A DNA stretch of 64,000 bases from Tetrahymena elliotti 4EA. Its lineage: Eukaryota; Ciliophora; Oligohymenophorea; Hymenostomatida; Tetrahymenidae. A program made the translations under genes and the position numbers. Shown one piece after another: positions 1 through 8,765 of this stretch (positions are counted from its first letter, which is position 1; each line of letters starts with the position of its first letter). The stretch covers positions 63,497 to 127,496 of the forward strand of contig JH720316.1 in assembly GCA_000231825.2 (NCBI GenBank), read 5' to 3'. Below the pieces are notes generated by a model, which did no database searches, was not told the origin of the DNA, and was given only the letters and a program-made list of their open reading frames with translations.

Positions 1-43
1 AGCTTTTTAAGTTTTCTGATAACTAACTAAATATTTTTTATAG
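1..43 (+). other. 3' end of an intron (partial)
   Basis: The stretch has a branch-point-like taactaac and ends in a T-rich tract plus TATAG, directly before the long open frame that follows. It is probably the tail of an intron whose upstream exon lies outside the window. Confidence 0.4.
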
Positions 44-782
44 TAAAAGTGAATAGAAGTTACTTTAGAAGCTTAAATCAATAGCTATTGATTCAAAATA
101 ATCTTAACAAGTTGATTTTGTTAATTAAATGTTAGATGAATTATCCAAATTAAATTGTCAATTTATTAACTCAAAATAGGAAATATTAATTGAAGGACTT
201 TATTCATAAATAAAGAATCTGATTGAAACAAAAAGTTATTTAGAAAATCAAATCAAGCAATTATAGAATTGTTAACAGAATAATTCATCTTTTGTTTAAA
301 AAAATTAAGATTATTCTAATTAGGTATTCAATTCGCAAGTTTAGCCAAATTCAAGTCAAAAAGATAATTTGTTCAATCAAGTATCTTAGAAGAAAACAGA
401 TGAAATTTTAAATTTTTAGCATATTCAGAATTTAAAACAGAAAATTTAGCAACAATAAATTAAATCTAACAAGTAATTAGACTTTTGTTTGATATTTTTA
501 TAAAAAATAGCTAGCTAATCCAAAGATTACTTCTAAAATTTTCTTTTACTTCTTGAGGTTTCTATTGAGCAAATTACAAATATAAATTTAAGAAAATCAA
601 ATATTTGCCTTTTTAAAATAAAATTAAATAGCAAGCCTTCTATATTGACTAGCTTTATGATATTGGATTTATTTGTTGATTAATTTATTGATTTAGCTAT
701 TATATCAAATATTAATTTATAAATTTAAATCAATACTTTTCTTAAATAATCACAATTCTTAAAATTTGTCATTCAAATTTGA
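44..782 (+). CDS. Coiled-coil, glutamine-rich protein, 5' partial
   Basis: In the ciliate code (TAA/TAG = Gln) this frame is open from the left edge to TGA at 780-782, about 245 codons. The first ATG in frame is at 129, but the frame is open before it and a likely 3' splice site ends at 43, so the gene probably starts outside the window. The first half is rich in Lys, Gln, Asn, Glu and Leu with coiled-coil-like spacing (for example MLDELSKLNCQFINSKQEIL from 129). The C-terminal part is more hydrophobic. I do not recognise a family. The TGA lies only about 10 nt before the first micro-exon-like site (793), so this ORF may be the 5' large exon of the micro-exon gene, joined through an unresolved splice. 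That link is inference. Confidence 0.5.
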
Positions 783-792
783 GATAATTTAG

Positions 793-797
793 AAAAA
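793..797 (+). other. Possible first small exon or end of a 5' large exon
   Basis: The site reads TTTAG, AAAAA, GTAACA. It is 5 nt, unlike the rest of the array, and is followed by a 29-nt candidate intron before the first 3-nt exon (GAA at 827). If the frame of the 44-782 ORF left its exon after 767, these five bases would restore phase 2 for the array, but the donor there (GTCATT) is not GTA. The link is unresolved. Confidence 0.25.
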
Positions 798-826
798 GTA
801 ACATTCTCTATTAATTATCAAAACAG

Positions 827-3800
827 GAAGTAATTGTCATTCTTATTTGAATTTCAATTGCCAAATACATGATTTAACTATTAATTAGAAAGTATCCTTT
901 TTCAATTGCTTCCAATTAAATTAATTAATTGATCTTCTTGCACATTAAAAACAGAGGGTATATACATACTTAGAAAATAACTCTATTTCTATTTAATTTA
1001 CATTAATTAACAGCTAGTAAAATTATTAAAGTTAAATAGTCCTCTCAAAATAATTCATTAATTCTATAAAGCCTGTAAAATGTTAATTGCTTCTTATATC
1101 TCTTAACATATTTAGAAAAGATAATCATATATTCACTTATTTTTTATATAAAAGATTGTAATTATTTTAATCATTTTAAACTAACTCATTTAATTATTAT
1201 TTTCATATTAAAAATAGCGAGTAATTAATTAATATCCTTGAAGGATTTTAGATTGAAAGATGATGGTGATGAGCATGCTGAATTTATTTATTTATTTTCA
1301 TATTAAAAATAGNNNNNNNNNNNNNNNNNNNNNNNNNNNNNNNNNNNNNNNNNNNNNNNNNNNNNNNNNNNNNNNNNNNNNNNNNNNNNNNNNNNNNNNN
1401 NNNNNNNNNNNNNNNNNNNNNNNNNNNNNNNNNNNNNNNNNNNNNNNNNNNNNNNNNNNNNNNNNNNNNNNNNNNNNNNNNNNNNNNNNNNNNNNNNNNN
1501 NNNNNNNNNNNNNNNNNNNNNNNNNNNNNNNNNNNNGTAATTAATTAATAGATTGAAAGATGATTTGATGGTGATGCAGCATGCTGAATTTATTTATTTG
1601 TTTTCATATTAAAAATAGTGTGTAATTAATTAATATTCTTGAAGGATTTTAGATTGAAAGATGATGGTGATACAGCATGCTGAATTTATTTATTTATTTT
1701 TATTTTAAAAATAGAGTGTAAATAAAAAGAACATAAATTAATATTAAAATGTGTTTCTTAAATAAAAATAGTCAGTAATTTTTTGGAAACTAAATAAAAA
1801 TTAGTCAAAATGGATAATAAAGTAGCTAACAAAATAAATTTATAAAATAAAGGGAGTAAATTTTAAGATTGATTTTTATGATTGAAAGGTAGAATAAACT
1901 TTGATAAATTGTAGTGAGTAACGAAATACTTAAAATTATATAAAATAAACTAACTAACTATCTATCTATCAATTGTATTGACTTTGCAAGTTAAATAAAA
2001 AATAATTAGATAGTTAGTTAGTTAATTTAAAATATGCAGAAATGAATTGATAAATTCCTTTAAAATTAAAATAGGCAGTAAAATTTCTAGAAAATAGTAG
2101 ATTAGTTGTGTTTAAATCTAAAAATTATGTAATATCAAATAGAAAGTAAAAAAAATACATGAAAATAAAATAATTTGGATTAATTGACCTATTTATAATT
2201 TAAAATATAATATAGGGAGTAATTTTTAATTGATCTTAATTAAGTAGAATTCGAAAAAACTTAAATATTCAATAAAGATTGTAATTTTTTTTAAAAAAAC
2301 TGAAATTAAAATATTGATTTAATAATTAAAAAATAGTGTGTAATTAATTACTTAAATTTGCTTTTATTCACTGATGATCAAATAAATCTCAATTTAAAAT
2401 AGTGGGTAGTTAATTCATGAATTTATGAAATATTAATTAGAATAGCTAGAGAAATCATAAATACTTCTTGGTATAAATATATTTAATAATTATTAAATAA
2501 TAAATAGAATGTAACTAATAATTGATTGTTTTTGATTGAAAATGAGAATAAACTCTGATTAAAAAAGCATGTAAATATAATATAAGCTAAATAAAGTAGA
2601 ATAATAAATATTTATTTTAAAAATAGCAAGTAATAAATATATAGAAATATACATACATCTTTATATTTGCAGTTACAAAAAAGAAGTTAAATTAATTGAA
2701 AATCAAAATAGGGAGTACTATTTGAATAAAGATAGAATACAAATTATTATAAATTAACTAATATTTTATTAGGCAGTAAATACTATTTGGTGATTTAGTT
2801 AAATTTTAGTAAAAATACAATGATCAATTTCAAATTAATAGTGATATCTACAAGTAAATTAGTTTGAAAGACATTTACTTGGTATCAAAATAAAATGAAT
2901 TTTGTTAATATTCAAAGAGGAGGAGAGTAAGAAAGAATTCAGAATCAAAATGAACTTAAGTTGACAAATAAATAAATTAATTAAATTGTTAAAAACAAAC
3001 AGTCAGTAAAATTAGAATAAACACTCTTTTGATTAAGCAAATTTAATTTATTTGAAATATCTAATTTAATAGTTAGTAAAGTTTTAATTCAACATAATTT
3101 AACTACTTATAAAACTTTAAATTACAAAAACCGAATAACAACAACAAAAATAAAAGGAAGTAAATTAATTAATAAACATAATTATTTATTTGCTTTTAAT
3201 CAGTTTAAAATGTTTTTTATTTAAAAATTTGTCTAATTTGAATAAATAGCATGTAAGATAAATTAAACTTAGCACAGAAATTAAAGTGTAACCATATTTC
3301 TTTATAGGCCGTAATAAATAAATAAATTAATTAATTAGTTAGTTACTTACTTATTTACTTTTTTATTTGCTGATTGATTAATTTTGAAATAATAATATTA
3401 TAGATTCTGACTACAAATACATTTTTAAACATATTTTTTAATTAGATTGTAAGAATACTCAACATCATTTTTATGATTTTACTTGAACACTTCATTTTAA
3501 TCTTTAAAAAAAGATGGTAAATTTATTTTTATTTTTTAATTTTGTTGTAAAATTTAACTTTATATTTAATATAGGGAGAGGTAATTCTTAACATTTAGTT
3601 TCTAATAAGAAATGTAAAACTTCTTGAATATCTAAAATAGCAGGTAATTCTTCACTCTGCTTAATTCTAATAAATATGAACCAAATCACTATTAAAATAG
3701 TGAGTATAAAACTTTCAAGGACTCAAATTGATTTTAAGAAATAAATTTGTATTTAAAATAGTTGGTAATAATATCTTCAATTATTTAATTATAAAAATAT

Positions 3801-6024
3801 AAATACAATTCTACTTATTAAAATAGGAAGTAACAAGAAATATTTTGGATTATAATTGATAGATTTTAATAAAGGAAACAGTAAATAAATAAACAAAATA
3901 ACTAATAAGACTAGGACTAAATAGATTTTTAATAATAATTAGGATGTAATCAAATAGTCTATCAACATTTTAATTAAACAAAAATCTATTCAAAAAAGAG
4001 GGTAGAACTTGAAATACTTTTAACTTTAATATTTTTACTATTATTTTAATAATAAATAGGAAGTAAAATTTAACAATAAAATCATAAAGAGCATGAAGAA
4101 TACAATACAATTTAACTTGTATTTAAATAGAGTGTATCCATTCTTATTATTCAAATTCTAATATTTTAATTACAAAATTATTTTTTTTAATAGTTCGTAA
4201 TATTTTCAATTAATCAGAAAACAATTTTATTGATCAACTAAACCTTATTCCTGAATAAAAAGATTGTAAAATATATTTAATCAATAAATCTATTTTATAA
4301 CTCTTTAAATATTTTTTGCTTAATCTAAAGGATGTAAGCTAGCTTTACTGACTCACTTGAAGAAAAATAGTTTAAATTCTCTAATTTTAATTAAAAATAA
4401 GCAAGTATTTTTTTTAAGATTGTTTGAAATAAAATTGCTTGAATAACTTTAAAATAAATAAATAAGTGGGTAATCTATCTCTTAAATTAAATTTGGAAAG
4501 AAAGAAATTAATCAAGGTATTGACTAAGTTAATTTTTTTAACAGAAAGTAAGAATTATTTTAAATTAGAAAGCAAAATTAATTAATTAATAAATATAATA
4601 AATCTAAAAGAAAGTAATTAAAATCATTGAATGGACTTAATAGATTTAGATTTAATTAATTACTCTCTCTCATTTTTCAAAATAGAATGTAAATAATGTT
4701 TTTGATCTAATTATTATCAATTAATTCATTAATAATCTTGAATTAACTTATTTATGCAAAATACTAGCTAGTAATTTTAGAATTTTATTTATGATTAAAA
4801 AGTTAATTAATTATTCATTTTTAAAATAAAATAATAGTGAGTAATAATTTTTGATGATTTTAGTTGGATTGATAAATAATAATTAAAAATATAAACTTCA
4901 AAACAAAACAGTTGGAAGTAATATTATTCATTTATCACAAATTTTTTTATTTAAATAAATAATTCAAAATAGCGATGAGTAATATCTTTAATAATTCAAA
5001 ATTGAAAGAAAAATAAATTTAATTTTCAAATTAAAATAGTTTAAGGTAACAAACATTTTGATAAACATTAATTGAAAAATATTAAAATAAATTTAAAATA
5101 AAACAAAAATAGTGATGGGTAATATTATTAAATGATTTATTATCTGAAAGAGACTGATCTATTTTCTGAATTGAAAATAGTGAGAAGTAATATTATTAAT
5201 TAAATTCCTTTATTCTTTTCCATTTTTAACCAAATTTAAAAATAAAAACAGCTACAAGTAATATTGAAACAATCAAATATTATTCATAAATAAATACAAT
5301 AATTTTTTAAAAATAGAAGGTATGATTAGATTATTAAAAGTTTAAAATAATAAATTTAACTTTATTTTTCAAATGTAATAAATAGCTGCAAGTAATACTT
5401 AAATTAAATTTTAAAAACAGAAATAATTGCTTCTGATTAATATTTAAATTAGACTGTAAAATTAATTTATTTTAATGAAAAATAAATAATTGAATCAATT
5501 TAAAATAAAATTTAGGAAGTAACTTGATTGTGAAATACTAAATAGCTGGTAATAAATAATTCTTCAATTAAATAAAAATTCAATTTAGCTGGTAACAATT
5601 CCTATTAAATTGAGAAATTAATAAATAACTTTCTTAAATAATTCAAAAAGCGAGTAAGATTTTCTTGATTTTTAGATGAAGTATTGATGATTTGAATTTA
5701 AAAGATAGTAAAATTTTTAAGGAAGAACTCAGTATCATTCAGATTTTATTTTAAAATAATAAATTAATTCATTCATATAGTGAGTAAATTGTTATTTTGC
5801 TTAAGGTTTTATTTAATTCATTTTAATATAAAAGGCTGTAAAATTAATCAATTTAAAAAGCTTTTATTAATCAAATATTAACAAAAAACATAGCTTGTAA
5901 TAGACTTAATATATTTTCATCAAGGCTAGTTCATTAATCATTTAACTTTTTAATTAAGCTGGTAAAATTCATATCAAAAACGAATCATCTTTTATTTTTT
6001 ATTTGTTGATTTAAAATAAATAGA
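827..6024 (+). CDS. Micro-exon gene: about 71 consecutive exons of 3-12 nt
   Basis: Along 5.2 kb the sequence repeats the pattern A/T-rich intron, (A)ATAG, exon, GTAA. I count about 71 exons: 60 of 3 nt, nine of 6 nt (starts 3575, 3875, 4912, 4973, 5040, 5113, 5181, 5252, 5386), one of 9 (2918) and one of 12 (2842). None of the accepted units has a length that is not a multiple of three. Joined in order, the only frame without internal TGA puts every intron after the second codon base (phase 2). The other two frames hit TGA repeatedly, for example the TGA exons at 1915, 3701, 4838 and 5781 in phase 0. In phase 2 the frame runs about 80 codons and ends in NYKSCKLNCCEYELF, then a TGA that is itself split (TG at 5960-5961, A at 6024). 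Introns are mostly 50-100 nt. The 5' end is unsettled (upstream ORF or exon at 793-797), and a run of Ns interrupts the array. The product is not recognised. The structure is seen directly; expression is inferred. Confidence 0.72.
1206..1714 (+). repeat. Tandem array of nearly identical intron plus micro-exon units
   Basis: Introns 1221-1312, 1537-1618 and 1622-1714 are near copies of one sequence (gtaattaattaat, then a segment containing gattgaaagatgatggtgat, then gcatgctgaatttattta, then tattaaaaatag). The micro-exons attached to them differ: CGA at 1218, TGT at 1619, AGT at 1715. The unit is about 95 nt, that is a 92-nt intron plus a 3-nt exon. The middle intron lost about 10 nt. This looks like recent tandem duplication of an intron-exon unit inside the array. 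Confidence 0.8.
1313..1536. other. Assembly gap (224 N)
   Basis: The Ns begin immediately after a 3' splice AG and end immediately before a GTAATT donor, inside the tandem unit repeat. The gap probably hides one or more further intron/micro-exon units that the assembler could not resolve. Its true length is unknown. Confidence 0.95.
1949..2024 (+). repeat. Hairpin-forming inverted repeat inside an array intron
   Basis: aactaactaactatct (from 1949) is matched in inverted orientation by tagatagttagttagtt (2008-2024), about 17 bp with a loop of about 40 nt. It lies inside the unusually long intron 1918-2074. Folding could bring the distant splice sites together. The arms are simple repeats of 4-nt units. 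Confidence 0.55.
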
Positions 6025-6189
6025 AAGTAAAAATTTGGAATAAGAAGAATTTTGATAAATAAATACAAAAATTAATTTTCTTTTGAATTAATATTAGGTA
6101 AAATTATACTTTGAAAGATACTGTTTAAGGCAATTCATTATCTTTAAAAACATTCTCATGACAACAGAAAGTAAATGCATTTAATAACC

Positions 6190-6342
6190 ATGCTATTTTT
6201 TTACAAAATTAAAAATGGATAAATATACAAAAGTTTGAAGATCTATCATGGAGTGTCATTAGATTCAAGAAATACTAAAATAGAATCAATAGAAAATATT
6301 TGGACACACCTAAACCATAAAATAAAATGGAATATGAAATGA
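6190..6342 (+). pseudogene. Tc1/mariner transposase C-terminal remnant
   Basis: A frame from ATG 6190 to TGA 6340-6342 contains SRNTKIESIENIWTHLNHKI. It resembles the Tc1/mariner block SPDLNP-IENIW-HLK that carries the third catalytic acidic residue of the DDE/D triad: the Glu of IENIW is kept, but the SPDLNP part is eroded. No N-terminal helix-turn-helix or first two acidic residues were found upstream, where the micro-exon array lies. With the inverted-repeat-like end at about 6702-6739 this is probably the 3' end of a broken element on the + strand. Confidence 0.6.
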
Positions 6343-6701
6343 ATAAATAAATAAGTTATAATATGTAAAATATGTATTAATTTATGTAGTTACTTGTTTT
6401 TTTATATGTTGTAAACTTAATTTATTAATTTAATTTTTTTTGAACAAACAATATAAAAATAAAAGATTCTTTTATTTAAATTATTTATTTTTTTATGACT
6501 GTTTTTCTAAAATTATTTTTCTTTTCTTTTTTTATTTAAAAATTAATAAAAATTAATTTTTCTAAATCAAGGTTGAGAAATTTCTATCTAACCTACCTAC
6601 ATACATACAATAAATTTCTGATCTAAATTTTGTAAATTTCATTTAAATTTTATTTTTAAAAAATTGTTTCAAAGAGTTGAAATAAATTAAAAAAAAAATA
6701 G
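6343..6701. other. AT-rich non-coding stretch of the mariner remnant
   Basis: Between the transposase remnant and the putative terminal repeat I see only homopolymer-rich AT sequence and no coding signal. Confidence 0.5.
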
Positions 6702-6739
6702 TGAACTCAGATAGAGGCATTAGATTTGGGACCAGACTG
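6702..6739 (-). mobile_element. Putative Tc1/mariner terminal inverted repeat, right end
   Basis: On the minus strand this reads CAGTCTGGTCCCAAATC and continues inward, directly flanked by TA (6740-6741). CAGT next to a TA dinucleotide is the usual Tc1/mariner terminus. It is clearly richer in G and C than its surroundings. No matching left end was found near the start of the window. Confidence 0.4.
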
Positions 6740-6741
6740 TA

Positions 6742-7156
6742 TTGATGGACTCACGAGAGATTGCGCTAATAGTTCAGTCAAAGTTAATTTTTTCACTAAA
6801 AAACTTTAACTACTAATTTAAGAGTTCAAAAAAAATTGTTGATAACTGTTAAATACTTAGTTAACATAAAATTTTTAATGTTAAAAATAGTTATTAAAAT
6901 AAAATGGGGGAAAAGTATATAATTAAAAATACAAAAACTTATGTTTTTTTGAATAATTGGATTGATAATATATTTTGAGTAGTTATTTATTTTTAATGTA
7001 TTTGTAATAAATAAATTTAACAAATATTTCACTTATAAAATCTAACCATAAAATTGTTAATAGTTCTTTAAATGTTTCACTATTAAAATTAACTGCGCTG
7101 TTTAAATTCTTATGTTCTCTGATCTTTAAAAAAATATTTAGGCTCAAAAGGCTGAA
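6742..7156. other. Spacer between two transposon remnants
   Basis: No convincing gene. It contains a short hairpin (aaagtt-aattttttcacta-aaaaacttt near 6780) and AT-rich sequence. A 68-codon minus-strand open frame here (6826-7032) is low complexity and not supported. Confidence 0.4.
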
Positions 7157-7299
7157 CTGTTAGGACCAATTAATACCTTTGATCTCAAATCACTAGATTT
7201 TGAATGTGCTATAATAGAATAAAAGATAACTGAAATTTAGATGTACAAGAGCTCACTTGAAATTTGAAACATTTTTAAATTATTTAAAAATATAAAAAT
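7157..7299 (+). mobile_element. Possible left end of second Tc1/mariner element
   Basis: ctgttaggaccaattaatacc from 7157 resembles the inverted repeat at 6702-6739 (CAGTctGGtCCcAAatctAATgCC) in spacing of the GG and CC blocks. It sits just beyond the 3' end of the minus-strand transposase, as expected for a terminal repeat. No partner was recognised to the right of 8321, so the call is tentative. Confidence 0.25.
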
Positions 7300-8321
7300 A
7301 ATATTTTGTCAACAGATACATATTTATAGAATTCAATAAGGTATTTATTCTCCTTTATTGTATATGACCTGTTTACATTGAGATGACAAGCTATCTAGCA
7401 AATTTCTGCATTCCTTTTAATTTAATATTTCAACTTTGTTAATGTTAAGGTATTTCTCTATTCAGATTGATGTTTATTTATTGCGGCCCAAATATCCTCC
7501 ATAGGGTTTAAATCAGTAGAATATGAGGGCCAATTCTTTCTATATTCAATGAGTTTTCCTTCAATATAATTTTTAACAAAATTAGATGCTTAGGATCGTT
7601 ATGTTGATATTTTATCCATTTCCTATCACTGAACATCCTTTTCAGAGAAAGTAATAATTTTTATTTTAAAATTTTACAAAACAAATTAGAATCCATTGTT
7701 TCTGCAAACAATTTAATGTCAGGAAAGTCTTACCAAGTAACACCACCCAACAATGCATGAATCTTTGCTGATGTTTTTTTTATCTTTTTGCTGCTTTTTA
7801 GTTTTTATGTCTTTTAACTAGATGTGAGTTGAAAGTGAAGATTAATAAATAAAGTGAGCTAGTATGATATTATGATTAACATGAGATTTACAAAATTTTA
7901 TTCTAACATCTTTCTAATTCCAAGCTTAGAGGTAATCGTGAATTTAATGAATTATTTTGATATACTTTAGAATTTAATACTCTCCTGGTAGTTTCAAGAC
8001 ACTGTGCCTTTTTAAATTTCTTTTTGATGAGATTTACTGTAGCTTTTTAATGTTTATTGGCATGTTTTATGATTCTTCCTCTTAATGGTTTTGATGTACT
8101 TTTAAAAAGCATAAAAATCATACCTTTTCTTATTTTCTAAAGGTAATTCTTTATTTACTTTATCTATTATTTTCCTTAAATTAGATTCTGAGATCTAAAT
8201 TTTTCTTTTTAGCAATCTAGCTAGACTTTGAACTGATTGATCGCCTGTTTGTTTCATAGAGAGTTTTTACTCTCTCTTCTTTTGTCAAATGATTTGAATT
8301 TTATTTCTCCTTATTTTTCAT
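7300..8321 (-). pseudogene. Tc1/mariner-type DDE transposase, frameshifted
   Basis: Read on the minus strand from ATG 8321-8319. The N-terminus has a helix-turn-helix-like segment (NHLTKEERVKTLYETN, then after a frameshift QSVQSLARLLKRK). The middle keeps a degraded WGG block and TMDSNLFCKILKQKLL. The C-terminal catalytic part has HNDPKH (second acidic residue), then WPSYSTDLNPMEDIWAAINK (7470-7540), containing the third acidic residue, Glu. At least two frame changes are needed to join the parts, so it is inactive. In-frame TAG/TAA codons lie at sites where Gln fits, so the element was adapted to the ciliate code before decay. It is probably a separate insertion from the remnant at 6190-6342. 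Confidence 0.8.
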
Positions 8322-8765
8322 AAAAATTGAAAAAATTGATAAGTGTTTTAATTTTATATTTTTAATTTCTCGACATACAAATTTACATTTAATTTTAATC
8401 GTTTTAAAGGAAAAAAAATTAAATAAAATCCAGAATCAATTTAATTTATAATAACCTACAATTTAAAAAAAATAAAAAATATTTCTTTCAAGTAACTAGT
8501 GATCTCCTGTAAATTCATTTTCTCTAATTTATTGATTTATTGAACATAATTATTTTTTTAATTAATTTATCTCTTTGTTTTGTTATCAAAATTATTAAAG
8601 ACCAAAACCTCTTCATATATCAATAGTAAAAAGAAATTGAATTAAATTACTTACAGTGTGATAAGTTTTGCAGAATTTATTGATAATTGAATTATTTTGA
8701 GAAGTAATAAAACATACATACATTGATTGGCTAATATAATTTTGATTATCAAAGTAAAAAATATA
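8322..8765. other. Intergenic, 5' flank of LRR gene L1
   Basis: AT-rich, with no coding segment seen. Any promoter of L1 and the right end of the mariner remnant should lie here, but I cannot point to a specific motif. Confidence 0.4.

Noticed and set aside
1260..1544. Open frame of 94 codons
   Set aside because: It consists mostly of the N gap, and the readable part is intron-like repeat of the micro-exon array.
2010..2012. Extra micro-exon ATA
   Set aside because: Its donor would be GTTAGT while nearly all others are GTA, and the site is formed by the arms of a hairpin. Left as an option, not counted.
3599..3613. Extra micro-exon of 15 nt (or 4 nt from 3610)
   Set aside because: It would leave an 18-nt intron, or break the multiple-of-three rule.
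5676..5680. Five-nt unit ATGAA between AG and GT
   Set aside because: It would need a 22-nt intron and shift the frame.
827..6024. Array as a CRISPR or simple satellite
   Set aside because: Spacers differ in length and sequence, and the only constant parts are splice-site-like AG and GTA. The reading-frame behaviour fits exons.
6826..7032. Minus-strand open frame of 68 codons
   Set aside because: AT-rich low-complexity translation between transposon remnants; no splice or family support.
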